A stretch of DNA of 64,000 bases from Pararhizobium polonicum (lineage in GTDB: Bacteria > Pseudomonadota > Alphaproteobacteria > Rhizobiales > Rhizobiaceae). Positions 41,855-52,450 of this stretch are shown piece by piece (position 1 is the stretch's first letter; the number at the start of each line of letters is the position of its first letter). A program made the position numbers and the translations under genes. Location of the stretch: positions 372,001-436,000 of the forward strand of contig NZ_LGLV01000005.1 of NCBI RefSeq assembly GCF_001687365.1, in the 5' to 3' direction. A model generated the notes under the pieces. The model was not told where the DNA came from and searched no databases. It saw only the letters and a list, made by a program, of their open reading frames with translations.

Positions 41855-43417
41855 ATGCGCGCCTCCATCATTGCCCTGTCTGTTTTTGTATCCGGCCTGT
41901 TTGTGGTGTTCGCCGTCTATGCCTATGGCCGTTTCGGGCGCAGGCTGCAGGGGCCGGCATCGGCGGCACTGAAGCCGGAAAGCGGCCAGACCGAACTCGA
42001 CCGGCTGGCAGCCCCCTTGCTCGAGGCGCATGCGGGTTTCAACGGCATTGCGTTGATCTCCGACAATATGGCCGCCTTCACGCTCCGGGCCCTGTCGGCG
42101 CGCAGGGCAGGGCGCAGCCTCGATTTGCAGTATTATTACTGGAAGAACGATCTGACCGGGCGGATGCTGACACGCGAGGTGCTGGCGGCGGCCGATCGCG
42201 GTGTGCGGGTGCGCCTGCTTCTCGATGATATCAATGCCGGCCTGCACGACCGCATGTGCCTGTCGCTCGATGGCCATCCGAATATCGAGGTTCGCCTGTT
42301 CAACCCCAGCCGGGCGCGCACCGACCGCTTCAAGCGCGGCTTCGAAATGATGCTGCGGCCCTTTCGCGCCACGCGGCGCATGCACAACAAGCAATGGATC
42401 GCCGATGGCCGTCTGGTGATCGCCGGTGGCCGCAACATCGGCGATGCCTATTTCGACGCGGACGAGCAGTCGAACTTTCGCGATCTCGACGTCTGGATGC
42501 TCGGCCCTGTCGCTGATGACGCGGCTGCGGTTTTCGACCGCTATTGGAACAGCCCCGTCGTCGTGCCGATCGGCTCGCTGCGCACGCCGCGCATGCACTA
42601 TCTGCCGGCATTCAGGACGAAGCTCGAAAGGATCGCCGCGACATCCGGTGGCCGGCATTATCTGGCGCATGTCGAAGCGGCGATAGAGGATGGCGCCTTG
42701 CTGCCTGCAAAGGTGGCGCTTCACTGGACCGGCGCTGCCAGGCTGGTATCGGATCCGCCCGAAAAGGCATTTCTGCAAAAGCGCGACAACAACTGGATCA
42801 TGCGGGAACTGATGCCCGTCCTGACATCGGCGCAACGGGACGTCCGGGTGATTTCGCCCTACTTCATTCCGGGAGCGGTGGGCATCGCCGAAATCGGCAG
42901 GCTGGTGAAGCGGCGGGTCAAGGTCGATGTCCTGACGAATTCGCTGGCGGCAACCGATGTCGCGGCGGTTCACGGCGCCTATGCCAATTACCGCAAGGCG
43001 CTGTTGAGAAGCGGTACGACATTGTTCGAGCTGAAGGCCACGCACGCATCCGGCGATCCGCAAAGGATGTCGCTGTTCGGCTCGCGTGCCGCCAGCCTGC
43101 ACACCAAGGCGTTTACCGTCGATGGCCGGACCGGTTTCGTCGGGTCGATGAATTTCGATCCGCGCTCGGCGTCGCTGAACACCGAGATGGGGGTGCTGTT
43201 CACCCATCCGGGGCTGGTTGCGGAGGTCGAGGCGATCTTTGCCGAGGAAACACGTCCGGAAAACAGCTTTCGCCTGTCGCTCGACAAGGGCCGTCTTCGC
43301 TGGCACGACCGGCAGGACGAGGAACCCCGCGTCCTTCGCCGCGAACCGGAGGCGGGTTTCTGGCGCCGCCTGACGGCGGGGGTCATCGGCGTCCTGCCGA
43401 TCGAATCGCAGCTCTGA
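41855..43417 (+). CDS. Phospholipase D / cardiolipin synthase family protein
   Basis: A 520-residue membrane-anchored protein with an N-terminal transmembrane helix (ASIIALSVFVSGLFVVFAVY) and two HKD motifs: His177 in MHNKQWIADGRLVIAGG and His416 in LHTKAFTVDGRTGFVGS. These are phosphatidyl transferases or phosphodiesterases acting at the membrane; cardiolipin synthesis is one possible role. The ATG at 41855 gives a clean helix; the GTG at 41792 would overlap the previous gene by 44 bp. The EEP protein and this one may act on the same phosphodiester. Confidence 0.87.
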   Translation: MRASIIALSVFVSGLFVVFAVYAYGRFGRRLQGPASAALKPESGQTELDRLAAPLLEAHAGFNGIALISDNMAAFTLRALSARRAGRSLDLQYYYWKNDLTGRMLTREVLAAADRGVRVRLLLDDINAGLHDRMCLSLDGHPNIEVRLFNPSRARTDRFKRGFEMMLRPFRATRRMHNKQWIADGRLVIAGGRNIGDAYFDADEQSNFRDLDVWMLGPVADDAAAVFDRYWNSPVVVPIGSLRTPRMHYLPAFRTKLERIAATSGGRHYLAHVEAAIEDGALLPAKVALHWTGAARLVSDPPEKAFLQKRDNNWIMRELMPVLTSAQRDVRVISPYFIPGAVGIAEIGRLVKRRVKVDVLTNSLAATDVAAVHGAYANYRKALLRSGTTLFELKATHASGDPQRMSLFGSRAASLHTKAFTVDGRTGFVGSMNFDPRSASLNTEMGVLFTHPGLVAEVEAIFAEETRPENSFRLSLDKGRLRWHDRQDEEPRVLRREPEAGFWRRLTAGVIGVLPIESQL

Positions 43418-43690
43418 GCGGATTTACCTATTTTTCACCCTGAAAACGGCAATGCCTGTGGGCCACGGCGCAAAAACGGCCGGTGCCGCTCATGCCCGCT
43501 GGAACCCGTTAAGAGATAACCGCTACATCCACCGGATCGGCAACCGATTTGCTTCCGGCGGCGTATTAACGTTATGCAGAGTTCGCGACTTGAAGTGGGG
43601 GTGTGGGACACTCTATGTATGGACAAGAGATATTCCCGATGATTCCCGGTGCGCAAAAGGGTTTGCGCACCAGCTAGACAAAGGTTTGAC

Positions 43691-44323
43691 ATGAGAAATC
43701 CCGTTGATACCGCTATGGCTCTGGTGCCGATGGTCGTTGAACAGACCAATCGCGGCGAGCGCTCCTACGATATCTTTTCGCGCCTCCTCAAAGAGCGCAT
43801 CATCTTTCTGACGGGTCCGGTGGAAGACCACATGGCAACGCTGATCTGCGCCCAGCTGCTGTTCCTCGAGGCTGAAAACCCGAAGAAGGAAATCGCCCTC
43901 TACATCAATTCGCCGGGTGGCGTCGTCACCGCCGGCATGGCGATCTACGATACGATGCAGTTCATCAAGCCTGCCGTTTCGACGCTGTGCATCGGCCAGG
44001 CCGCCTCCATGGGCTCGCTGCTTCTGGCCGCCGGCCACAAGGACATGCGCTTTGCCACGCCGAACGCCCGCATCATGGTTCACCAGCCGTCGGGTGGCTT
44101 CCAGGGCCAGGCATCCGACATCGAGCGTCATGCCCGCGACATCATCAAGATGAAGCGCCGCCTGAACGAAGTCTACGTTAAGCACACCGGCCGGACCTAT
44201 GAAGAGGTTGAACAGACGCTTGATCGTGACCACTTCATGACGGCGGACGAAGCCTTGAGCTGGGGCGTCATCGACAAGGTCATCACCTCACGCGAGGCCC
44301 TGGAATCCGCTGCTGAAGCGTGA
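43691..44323 (+). CDS. clpP: ATP-dependent Clp protease proteolytic subunit
   Basis: The 210-residue protein has the ClpP triad Ser106 (GQAASMGSL), His131 (MVHQPSGG) and Asp180 (LDRDHF), with the same spacing as Escherichia coli ClpP. It assembles into a double heptamer and takes substrates from ClpX or ClpA. The ATG at 43691 is used; the longer frame from 43649 has no support. It is followed by clpX 301 bp later. Confidence 0.97.
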   Translation: MRNPVDTAMALVPMVVEQTNRGERSYDIFSRLLKERIIFLTGPVEDHMATLICAQLLFLEAENPKKEIALYINSPGGVVTAGMAIYDTMQFIKPAVSTLCIGQAASMGSLLLAAGHKDMRFATPNARIMVHQPSGGFQGQASDIERHARDIIKMKRRLNEVYVKHTGRTYEEVEQTLDRDHFMTADEALSWGVIDKVITSREALESAAEA

Positions 44324-44624
44324 ATTCAAGCTTTTGTGTGCGGATAGATGCATTTGTGACACATTTGTAACCGTCATAGGGCTTTATCCGCAGACCAAAG
44401 CCGTTAATATCGACCGTTAATGCTATGTTGAAGTTTGAAGTCCTAGCATTCGGTATTCGGTGGGAGATTCGTTGCTGCCGGACATCAAACATGGTTGTTT
44501 GAAGCCGGTTCGTACTCCCGAAAGCGCCGTCATTTTGCGCATGAACGCGGAAAGTGTGCGGAGCGGGTTGAGTAGTCCGTGTCACCTTGCCTCAAGGTGT
44601 CCGGCGTGCTGGAAGGAAAGTGAT
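44324..44624. other. clpP-clpX intergenic region with hairpins
   Basis: No gene is seen in 301 bp. TCAAACA/TGTTTGA (about 44487-44504) and CACCTTG/CAAGGTG (44583-44599, loop CCT) are inverted repeats; the second sits 13 bp before the clpX ribosome binding site and could affect its translation. AT-rich sequence around 44350-44430 is a likely clpX promoter region. Confidence 0.5.
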
Positions 44625-45902
44625 ATGAGCAAGGTCAGCGGTAGCAACGGCGGTGACTCGAAGAATACCCTATACTGCTCCTTCTGCGGAAAGAGCCAGC
44701 ACGAGGTCCGCAAGCTGATTGCCGGACCGACAGTGTTCATCTGCGATGAATGCGTCGAACTCTGCATGGACATCATCCGCGAAGAGAACAAGACATCGAT
44801 GGTCAAGTCCCGCGATGGCGTTCCGACGCCGCAGGAGATCATCAAGGTTCTCGACGAATACGTCATTGGCCAGCAACAGGCCAAGCGTATCCTGTCGGTC
44901 GCCGTCCACAATCACTACAAGCGTCTGGCGCATTCCGCGAAGGGAAGCGACATCGAGCTTGCAAAATCGAACATCATGCTCGTCGGCCCGACCGGTTGCG
45001 GCAAGACCTATCTGGCGCAGACCCTGGCGCGTATCATCGACGTGCCGTTCACCATGGCCGATGCGACGACGCTGACCGAAGCCGGTTACGTCGGCGAGGA
45101 CGTCGAGAACATCATTCTCAAGCTCTTGCAGTCGGCCGACTACAATGTCGAACGCGCTCAGCGCGGCATCGTCTATATCGATGAAGTCGACAAGATCTCG
45201 CGCAAGTCCGACAATCCGTCGATCACCCGCGATGTCTCGGGCGAGGGCGTGCAGCAGGCGCTTCTGAAGATCATGGAAGGCACGGTCGCATCCGTTCCGC
45301 CGCAGGGTGGCCGCAAGCATCCGCAGCAGGAGTTCCTGCAGGTGGACACGACCAACATCCTGTTCATCTGCGGCGGCGCTTTTGCCGGCCTCGACAAGAT
45401 CATTTCGGCGCGTGGTGAAAAGACCTCGATCGGCTTCGGTGCTTCGGTGAAGTCTCCGGAAGACCGCCGTGTCGGCGAAGTCCTGCGCGAACTGGAGCCG
45501 GAAGATCTGGTGAAGTTCGGCCTCATCCCGGAATTCATCGGCCGTCTGCCCGTTCTGGCGACGCTGGAAGACCTGGACGAGCCGGCGCTGATCCAGATCC
45601 TGTCGGAGCCGAAGAATGCGCTGATCAAACAGTACCAGCGCCTGTTCGAGATGGAAGACGTGGAACTGACCTTCCACGAGGACGCGCTGCGCGAAATCGC
45701 CAAGCGCGCCATCATCCGCAAGACGGGCGCCCGCGGCCTGCGCTCGATCATGGAAAAGATCCTGCTCGACACGATGTTCGAGCTGCCGACACTGGAAGGT
45801 GTCCGCGAAGTGGTCATCTCCGACGAGGTGGTCAAGGGTTCGGCCCGTCCGCTCTACATCTATTCGGAGCGCTCGGAGGAGAAGGCCAACGTTTCGGCCT
45901 GA
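44625..45902 (+). CDS. clpX: ATP-dependent Clp protease ATP-binding subunit ClpX
   Basis: The 425-residue unfoldase has its N-terminal zinc domain (C18-x2-C21 and C40-x2-C43), Walker A GPTGCGKT (121-128), Walker [10 protein letters not shown] and the IGF loop ([10 protein letters not shown]) that docks with ClpP. GGAAGGAAAG precedes the ATG. In rhizobia ClpXP degrades cell-cycle proteins such as CtrA. A clear terminator follows. Confidence 0.97.
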   Translation: MSKVSGSNGGDSKNTLYCSFCGKSQHEVRKLIAGPTVFICDECVELCMDIIREENKTSMVKSRDGVPTPQEIIKVLDEYVIGQQQAKRILSVAVHNHYKRLAHSAKGSDIELAKSNIMLVGPTGCGKTYLAQTLARIIDVPFTMADATTLTEAGYVGEDVENIILKLLQSADYNVERAQRGIVYIDEVDKISRKSDNPSITRDVSGEGVQQALLKIMEGTVASVPPQGGRKHPQQEFLQVDTTNILFICGGAFAGLDKIISARGEKTSIGFGASVKSPEDRRVGEVLRELEPEDLVKFGLIPEFIGRLPVLATLEDLDEPALIQILSEPKNALIKQYQRLFEMEDVELTFHEDALREIAKRAIIRKTGARGLRSIMEKILLDTMFELPTLEGVREVVISDEVVKGSARPLYIYSERSEEKANVSA

Positions 45903-46364
45903 CCGGATTGCAACTTTTTGGAAAGGCCCGCCATGCGCGGGCCTTTTTTATGCGGCAAATTCCGGGCACGGCTCGTAATATCCCGCGATGCGGAGTAAGG
46001 CAGGCAGCCTTGCGAGGGGTGCGAATTTCACATGGCTTCAATGCGTGTGGATTTTGGCTTCAAGGCGCTGCTGTCGAGGGATATCGGCAGAATCCGCGAT
46101 TGCTAAAAGCGACCAACAACGCAATTATGCAATGATTCTGTGTCGGCAGGTCCTGATACGGATCGTGTGCGTTAGTTTCGCGGCAAGGCCCGCAACAGTC
46201 AGATGCCGTTTAATATCCGATTACCACCCCTCCCAGGTCGGTAGTCGGCAAAGGGTTGAAAACAGACGTCACACACTCCACCTGACAGTGGAAAGAATGA
46301 GGACCGGAAGCGCCCTTGAACGCTTCGGGTAACGGGCCCGGAAACGGGACGGAAAGGAAATGAC
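45903..46364. other. Gene-free stretch: clpX terminator and lon promoter region
   Basis: Apart from the terminator at 45923-45949, I see no gene in these 460 bp. The region should contain the lon promoter, probably heat-shock controlled, but I cannot pick out a -35/-10 pair with confidence. Confidence 0.5.
45923..45949 (+). terminator. Intrinsic terminator after clpX
   Basis: AAGGCCCGC / GCGGGCCTT with a 5-nt loop, followed by a T-run (TTTTT). Confidence 0.88.
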
Positions 46365-48785
46365 ATGACGAGTAAAACGTCTCCGGCAGTCGAGAGCGCC
46401 ACCTATCCGGTGCTGCCGCTGCGCGACATCGTGGTGTTCCCGCATATGATCGTGCCGCTGTTTGTCGGCCGTGAAAAATCGATCCGCGCGCTGGAAGAAG
46501 TCATGGGGACCGACAAGCAGATCATGCTTGCGACCCAGATCAACGCGAGCGACGACGATCCGGAACCCGCGTCAATCTATCAGATCGGCACCATTGCGAA
46601 CGTGCTTCAGCTGTTGAAGCTGCCCGATGGAACCGTCAAGGTTCTGGTCGAAGGCCGTTCGCGCGCCGAAATCGATGGCTACACCGCCCGCGAAGAATTC
46701 TACGAGGCGATGGCCCACCCGCTTGCCGAGCCGGAAGAAGACCCGGTCGAGATCGAGGCGCTGAGCCGTTCGGTCGTCTCGGAATTCGAGAGCTACGTGA
46801 AGCTCAACAAGAAGATTTCCCCGGAAGTGGTCGGCGCCGCCAGCCAGATCGAGGATTATTCGAAGCTTGCCGATACAGTCGCTTCGCATCTCTCCATCAA
46901 GATCGTCGAAAAGCAGGAAATGCTCGAGACGACCAGCGTCAAGCTGCGCCTTGAAAAAGCGCTCGGCTTCATGGAAGGCGAGATCTCCGTTCTGCAGGTC
47001 GAAAAGCGCATCCGCTCGCGCGTCAAGCGCCAGATGGAAAAGACCCAGCGCGAATATTATCTGAACGAGCAGATGAAGGCGATCCAGAAGGAGCTCGGCG
47101 ACGGCGAGGAAGGCCGCGACGAGATGGCCGAACTGGAAGACCGGATCACCAAGACCAAGCTCTCCAAGGAAGCCCGTGAAAAGGCCGACGCGGAAGTCAA
47201 GAAGCTGCGTCAGATGAGCCCGATGTCGGCGGAAGCCACCGTCGTGCGCAATTATCTCGATTGGCTGCTCGGTATTCCGTGGTCGAAGAAGTCGAAGGTC
47301 AAGACCGATCTCAACCACGCCGAACAGGTGCTGGAGCTGGATCACTTCGGCCTCGACAAGGTCAAGGAACGGATCATCGAGTATCTGGCGGTGCAGGCGC
47401 GCTCGCAGAAGATCAAGGGACCGATCCTGTGCCTCGTTGGCCCTCCGGGCGTCGGCAAGACCTCGCTTGCCAAGTCGATCGCCAAGGCGACCGGCCGCGA
47501 ATATATCCGCATGGCGCTCGGCGGCGTTCGTGACGAAGCTGAAATCCGCGGTCACCGCCGCACCTATATCGGCTCGATGCCCGGCAAGGTCATCCAGTCG
47601 ATGAAGAAGGCAAAGAAGTCCAACCCGCTCTTCCTGCTCGATGAAATCGACAAGATGGGCCAGGATTTCCGCGGCGATCCGTCGTCGGCTCTCTTGGAGG
47701 TGCTGGATCCGGAACAGAACTCGACGTTCATGGACCACTATCTGGAGGTCGAATACGACCTCTCGAACGTGATGTTCATCACCACGGCGAACACGCTGAA
47801 CATCCCTGCGCCCCTGATGGACCGCATGGAAGTGATCCGCATCGCCGGCTACACGGAAGAAGAAAAGCTGGAAATCGCCAAGCGGCACCTGCTGCCCAAG
47901 GCGATTGCCGACCACGCGCTTCAGCCGAAGGAGTTCTCGATCACCGATGGTGCCCTGTCGGCGATCATCCAGACCTACACCCGCGAAGCCGGTGTGCGTA
48001 GCCTTGAGCGCGAACTGATGAAGGTCGCCCGCAAGGCCGTGACCGTAATCCTCAAGGGCCGGACCGACAAGGTCGAGGTGACTGCCGAGAACATCAACGA
48101 CTATCTCGGTGTTCCGCGCTATCGCCACGGCGAAGCCGAACGCACCGACCAGGTCGGCGTTGTCACCGGTCTTGCCTGGACGGAAGTCGGCGGCGAGCTT
48201 CTGACCATCGAAGGCGTCATGATGCCCGGCAAGGGCCGCATGACGGTGACCGGCAACCTGCGCGACGTGATGAAGGAATCGATTTCGGCGGCGGCCTCCT
48301 ATGTCCGCTCGCGCGCCATCGACTTCGGCATCGAGCCGCCGCTGTTCGACAAGAGCGACATCCATGTGCACGTGCCGGAAGGCGCGACACCGAAGGACGG
48401 TCCGTCCGCCGGTGTGGCCATGGCAACCGCGATCGTGTCGATCATGACCGGTATCGCTGTGAACAAGGACGTGGCGATGACGGGTGAAATCACCTTGCGC
48501 GGCCGTGTCCTGCCGATCGGTGGCCTGAAGGAAAAGCTGCTCGCAGCGCTTCGCGGCGGCATCAAGAAGGTGCTGATCCCGGAAGAAAACGCCAAGGATC
48601 TGGCGGATATTCCGGACAACGTGAAGAACAACATGGAGATCATTCCGGTCTCGCATATCGGCGAAGTCCTGCAGCATGCGCTGCTGCGGGTTCCGGTGGC
48701 GATCGAGTGGGATCCAGCCAAGCAGGTGGTGCCGATTGCGGCCGTCGATCCGGCCGATGATGCCGGAGCGTCGATTGCCCACTAG
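46365..48785 (+). CDS. lon: ATP-dependent Lon protease
   Basis: Lon degrades misfolded and regulatory proteins. The 806-residue protein has the N-terminal substrate domain ([20 protein letters not shown]), the AAA+ module with Walker [10 protein letters not shown] (from 359) and the proteolytic domain with Ser681 (DGPSAGVAM) and Lys724 ([10 protein letters not shown]), 43 residues apart as in Escherichia coli. A terminator follows. It forms a quality-control block with clpP and clpX. Confidence 0.97.
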   Translation: MTSKTSPAVESATYPVLPLRDIVVFPHMIVPLFVGREKSIRALEEVMGTDKQIMLATQINASDDDPEPASIYQIGTIANVLQLLKLPDGTVKVLVEGRSRAEIDGYTAREEFYEAMAHPLAEPEEDPVEIEALSRSVVSEFESYVKLNKKISPEVVGAASQIEDYSKLADTVASHLSIKIVEKQEMLETTSVKLRLEKALGFMEGEISVLQVEKRIRSRVKRQMEKTQREYYLNEQMKAIQKELGDGEEGRDEMAELEDRITKTKLSKEAREKADAEVKKLRQMSPMSAEATVVRNYLDWLLGIPWSKKSKVKTDLNHAEQVLELDHFGLDKVKERIIEYLAVQARSQKIKGPILCLVGPPGVGKTSLAKSIAKATGREYIRMALGGVRDEAEIRGHRRTYIGSMPGKVIQSMKKAKKSNPLFLLDEIDKMGQDFRGDPSSALLEVLDPEQNSTFMDHYLEVEYDLSNVMFITTANTLNIPAPLMDRMEVIRIAGYTEEEKLEIAKRHLLPKAIADHALQPKEFSITDGALSAIIQTYTREAGVRSLERELMKVARKAVTVILKGRTDKVEVTAENINDYLGVPRYRHGEAERTDQVGVVTGLAWTEVGGELLTIEGVMMPGKGRMTVTGNLRDVMKESISAAASYVRSRAIDFGIEPPLFDKSDIHVHVPEGATPKDGPSAGVAMATAIVSIMTGIAVNKDVAMTGEITLRGRVLPIGGLKEKLLAALRGGIKKVLIPEENAKDLADIPDNVKNNMEIIPVSHIGEVLQHALLRVPVAIEWDPAKQVVPIAAVDPADDAGASIAH

Positions 48786-48852
48786 GCACTTGACTTGAAC
48801 CCCAACCGGTGCCTGCCATGGGGTGAGTGCCGATTTGGAACGGAAACAGTGG

Positions 48853-48880
48853 AAGACCGGCATTTTTGCCGGTCTTTTTT
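48853..48880 (+). terminator. Intrinsic terminator after lon
   Basis: AAGACCGGCA / TGCCGGTCTT with a short T loop and a following T-run. Confidence 0.85.
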
Positions 48881-49015
48881 ATGTAAAACGTCGCGCAAAG
48901 CCTTGCATTCCCGGGCATTCGGAGCGATTGGGTTTGCCAAGGCGGGGGTCGCGCGTATGCTGCTCCCGGCTTGAAAATTGAGTCGTTTCGAACCAGTATT
49001 GAAAGGGGTGGAAAC

Positions 49016-49288
49016 ATGAACAAGAATGAGCTCGTGTCCGCAGTTGCCGAGAAGGCCGGACTCTCGAAGACCGACGCATCTTCTGCAGTTGATGCAATCT
49101 TCGACGTTATCCAGGCAGAACTGAAGAACGGCGGCGACGTTCGTCTCGTCGGCTTCGGTAACTTCTCTGTCAGCCGCCGCGAAGCATCCAAGGGTCGCAA
49201 CCCGTCCACCGGCGCAGAAGTTGATATCCCGGCACGCAACGTGCCGAAGTTCTCTGCCGGCAAGGGTCTGAAGGACTCCGTGAATTAA
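49016..49288 (+). CDS. hupB: DNA-binding protein HU
   Basis: HU is a histone-like protein that binds DNA without strong sequence preference. The 90-residue protein has the HU signature GFGNFSVSRREASKGRNPST, VDIPARNVPKFSAGKGLKD and an N-terminal MNKNELVSAVAEKAGLSKTD. GAAAGGGGTGG precedes the ATG at 49016; the codon at 48971 is discarded. Position after lon matches many alphaproteobacteria. Confidence 0.97.
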   Translation: MNKNELVSAVAEKAGLSKTDASSAVDAIFDVIQAELKNGGDVRLVGFGNFSVSRREASKGRNPSTGAEVDIPARNVPKFSAGKGLKDSVN

Positions 49289-49350
49289 GTTTCATGTTTC
49301 ATCTGCAGCACCGTGGCGAAGACGCTGACGGTTCGATAGCAGGTTGATTT

Positions 49351-49378
49351 GAGGCCCGGGTTTTCCCGGGCCTCTTTT
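49351..49378 (+). terminator. Intrinsic terminator after hupB
   Basis: GAGGCCCGGG / CCCGGGCCTC, perfect 10-bp stem with TTTT loop and TTTT tail. Confidence 0.9.
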
Positions 49379-49500
49379 CGTTTGGGGGCATGGTTTCCAC
49401 CCAGTTTGCGACCGCTTTCTAATATGCTCCGGCTGTCATGCGCGTGTTACACAGCACGATCACAACCCCTCCGTATTCTATTCATCAGGAGGGACATCCC

Positions 49501-51696
49501 GTGAAGACATTTTCGCTCACCGCAGCCTTCGCTGCCGTGCTTGCTGCCTCGACCGCCTCGGGCGTCAGCGCAGAACCGGTATTCAATCGCATTGCCTCTT
49601 TTGCCGTCGCCGACAACTTGCCTGAAGGCGTCGACAAGAAGTCCGTGACCTCGGCTGAAATCATCACCGCCAGCGAGGACGGCAATACGCTCGTCTATTC
49701 CGACAGCCCGCTGAAGGCGATCGGCTTTATCGACATCACCGATCCGAAAGCCCCGAAGGCCGGCGGTATCCTGTCGCTCGAAGGCGAGCCGACATCGGTT
49801 GCGATTGCCGGCACCAAGGCGCTGGTTGCCGTCAACACGCGCGAAAGCTTCGTCAAGCCGTCCGGGTTCCTGGCCACGGTCGATCTGGCGACGAAGACGC
49901 TGGAAGCCAAGTGCGATCTCGGCGGACAGCCGGATTCGGTGGCTGTCAACAAGGACAGGACGCTGGCGGCCATCGCCATCGAGAACGAGCGTGACGAAGA
50001 GGTCAACGACGGCAAGCTGCCGCAGCTGCCGGCCGGCGATCTCGTCATCGTCTCGCTGAAGGATGGCGCCGCCGATTGCGCCTCGATCAAGCACGTGACT
50101 CTGACGGGCCTTGCCGAAATTGGTGGTGACGATCCGGAGCCGGAATTTGTCGCCTTCAACGGCCAGAACGAAATCGCCCTGACGCTGCAGGAAAACAACC
50201 ATATTGTCATCATCGACGCCACGACCGGCACGGTGAAGACGCATTTCTCGGCAGGCACTGCCAATCTCACGGCCGTCGATGACAAGCGCGATGGCAAGCT
50301 GTCCTTCACCAGCGACCTGAAGGACGTCAAGCGCGAGCCTGATGCCGTCAAGTGGCTGGACGACAACCGGCTGATCGTTGCCAACGAGGGGGACTATGAA
50401 GGCGGCTCGCGCGGCTTCACCATCTTCGACAAGACCGGCAAGGTCCTGTTCGAATCGGGTTCGAGCTTCGAGCATGCCGTTGCCGCGATCGGCCACTATC
50501 CGGAGAAGCGCTCGGCCGCCAAGGGCGTCGAGCCGGAAGGCCTGGAAACAGCCACCTTCGGCGACGACAAGCTGTTCTTCGTGCTGGCCGAGCGCGCGTC
50601 CGTCGTCGGCGTCTACAAAGACACCGGTGCCGAGCCGGAACTGCTGCAGCTCCTGCCGTCGGGCATCTCGCCGGAAGGCGGCGTTGCCATTCCCGGCCGT
50701 AACCTCTTGGCGACCGCCAACGAGGTCGATCTGGTCGAGGACGGCGGCGCCCGCTCGCATGTGATGATCTATGAGCGGGCCGAGGGCGTGGCCGCCTATC
50801 CGCAGATCACCTCGGCCGTCAAGGATGGCGTTCCGATCGGCTTTGGCGCACTCTCCGGTCTCGCCGCGGTCAAGGATGAGCCCGGCAAGCTTTATGCGGT
50901 GAGCGATTCCGTCTATTCGGCACAGCCGCGCATCTTCACCATCGACGCCACGCAGAAGCCGGCGCTGATCACCGAGGCGCTCACCATCACCCGTGATGGC
51001 GCTCCGGCCCAGAAGCTCGACATCGAGGGCATCACCACCGACGGCGAGGGCGGCTTCTGGCTGGCCTCCGAGGGCGATGCGGCCAAGCTCTATGCAAACG
51101 CGCTGATCCGTGTGAACGCCAAGGGTGCGATCAAGAAGGAAATCGCCATTCCGGAAGAACTCCGCGCCCATGAAACGCGCTGGGGCTTCGAAGGCATCAC
51201 CAGTGTTGGCGAAGGCGATGCCAAGACGCTCTGGATGGCCGTGCAGCGTCCCTGGAAGGATGACGAGAAGGGCTTCGTCAAGCTCGTGTCCTACAATCCG
51301 GCTTCCGAAGAATGGGGTGCGGTGCGCTATCCGCTCGAAAAGACCGAAGAAGGCTGGGTCGGCCTCTCCGAAATCAGCGTCCACGGTGATCACGCCTATA
51401 TCATCGAGCGCGACAACCTGATCGGTCAGGCGGCCAAGCTGAAGAAGATCTACCGCGTCGCGCTTGCGGATCTGAAGCCGGCCAAGCTGGGCGGCGAGCT
51501 GCCTGTCGTCAAGAAGGAAGAGGTTCGCGATCTCCTTCCGGACCTGAAGACGCTCGGCGGTTATGTTGTCGACAAGGTGGAAGGCTTCACCGTCGATGCC
51601 GCCGGTAACGGCTATGTCGTCACCGACAATGACGGCGTCGATGATTCCTCCGGCGAAACGCTGTTCTTCCCGATCGGTACGATGAACGCGATGTAA
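49501..51696 (+). CDS. Secreted esterase-like phytase-family protein
   Basis: The 731-residue protein has a signal peptide (TFSLTAAFAAVLAASTASGV, cut after SA) and a repeated beta-propeller-like N-terminal half (residues ~30-380, with LTLQENNHIVIIDATTG), followed by the esterase-like phytase domain (LDIEGITTDGEGGFWLASEG, then RWGFEGITSVGEGD and DKVEGFTVDAAGNGYVVTDN). Family members are periplasmic or extracellular; phosphate release from phytate is assigned by similarity only. GTG at 49501 with AGGAGGG upstream is clearly the start. It has its own promoter and terminator. Confidence 0.85.
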   Translation: MKTFSLTAAFAAVLAASTASGVSAEPVFNRIASFAVADNLPEGVDKKSVTSAEIITASEDGNTLVYSDSPLKAIGFIDITDPKAPKAGGILSLEGEPTSVAIAGTKALVAVNTRESFVKPSGFLATVDLATKTLEAKCDLGGQPDSVAVNKDRTLAAIAIENERDEEVNDGKLPQLPAGDLVIVSLKDGAADCASIKHVTLTGLAEIGGDDPEPEFVAFNGQNEIALTLQENNHIVIIDATTGTVKTHFSAGTANLTAVDDKRDGKLSFTSDLKDVKREPDAVKWLDDNRLIVANEGDYEGGSRGFTIFDKTGKVLFESGSSFEHAVAAIGHYPEKRSAAKGVEPEGLETATFGDDKLFFVLAERASVVGVYKDTGAEPELLQLLPSGISPEGGVAIPGRNLLATANEVDLVEDGGARSHVMIYERAEGVAAYPQITSAVKDGVPIGFGALSGLAAVKDEPGKLYAVSDSVYSAQPRIFTIDATQKPALITEALTITRDGAPAQKLDIEGITTDGEGGFWLASEGDAAKLYANALIRVNAKGAIKKEIAIPEELRAHETRWGFEGITSVGEGDAKTLWMAVQRPWKDDEKGFVKLVSYNPASEEWGAVRYPLEKTEEGWVGLSEISVHGDHAYIIERDNLIGQAAKLKKIYRVALADLKPAKLGGELPVVKKEEVRDLLPDLKTLGGYVVDKVEGFTVDAAGNGYVVTDNDGVDDSSGETLFFPIGTMNAM

Positions 51697-51716
51697 TCGC
51701 GGCGGTACTGGTAACG

Positions 51717-51749
51717 GAAAAGGCCGGGACATGATGTTCCGGCCTTTTC
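51717..51749. terminator. Bidirectional terminator between the esterase and MarR genes
   Basis: GAAAAGGCCGG / CCGGCCTTTTC stem with T and A runs on opposite sides, separating two convergent genes. Confidence 0.82.
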
Positions 51750-51779
51750 TATATGGATGTGATGTGCGGGAAGCGGGTG

Positions 51780-52253
51780 CTATTCGGCGGCGGTTTCGCC
51801 GGCCACTGTACCGTCTTCCTTGCGCTTGCGGATTTCGTCCGCCTTGGCAACCAGACGGCTGACGATCTCATGCATCTGGTCGAGCTGTTCGTCGCTGAGT
51901 GCAGAGAAAATTTCCTCGATCAGCAGTTTTCGCGGATGTTCGGCCGCTTCCATCACCACGCGGCCAACCTCGGTAATCGAGACGATCTTGGCGCGGCGGT
52001 CTTCCGGATCAGGCTTGCGCAGGACGAGCTTGTCGCGCTCCAGCCCGTCGATGGCTTCCGTCACCGTGCGTGGGGCGAAATTGAGCGCTTCGGCAATGTC
52101 TGTCGATCGGCACGGGCCAAGCTTGCTCAAAAAGAACAGAAACTTGCTGCGCGCCAGCGACACGCCCTGGTCCCGCATCGACTCGTTTACGAGGCGATGG
52201 ACGCGATGGTAAAGCTCAAATAGCTTGTCGGAGACTTCAATCGTGGATTTCAT
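51780..52253 (-). CDS. MarR-family transcriptional regulator
   Basis: The protein has the MarR winged helix: LARSKFLFFLSKLGPCRSTD, AEALNFAPRTVTEAIDGLER and the wing KLVLRKPDPEDRRAKIVSIT. The ligand is unknown. The start is uncertain: ATG codons at 52253, 52262, 52283 and 52316 have no convincing ribosome binding site; 52253 is the most conservative and gives 157 residues. The SbcD-like gene lies divergently about 200 bp away and could be a target. Confidence 0.82.
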   Translation of the reverse strand: MKSTIEVSDKLFELYHRVHRLVNESMRDQGVSLARSKFLFFLSKLGPCRSTDIAEALNFAPRTVTEAIDGLERDKLVLRKPDPEDRRAKIVSITEVGRVVMEAAEHPRKLLIEEIFSALSDEQLDQMHEIVSRLVAKADEIRKRKEDGTVAGETAAE

Positions 52254-52450
52254 CGGTTTCATATGGATATTATGAGGTGCCATGTCAAATGACGGTAAGA
52301 GTGGGGCCATAGTCAAGTATAATCCTTGATCATCGGCGCTGGATTACACATCTCCCCAACAATGTCCCCAAGAGCGAAAGCGCTGAATAGCGCTGCGGGC
52401 AGGCGAGCAACAGCATTGACGCGCCCCCGCAGCGCAGGCCATGGTCCGGC

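Noticed and set aside
44403..44420. CtrA site before clpX
   Set aside because: Two TTAA motifs are present but separated by 9 rather than 7 bases, so it does not fit the TTAA-N7-TTAA consensus.
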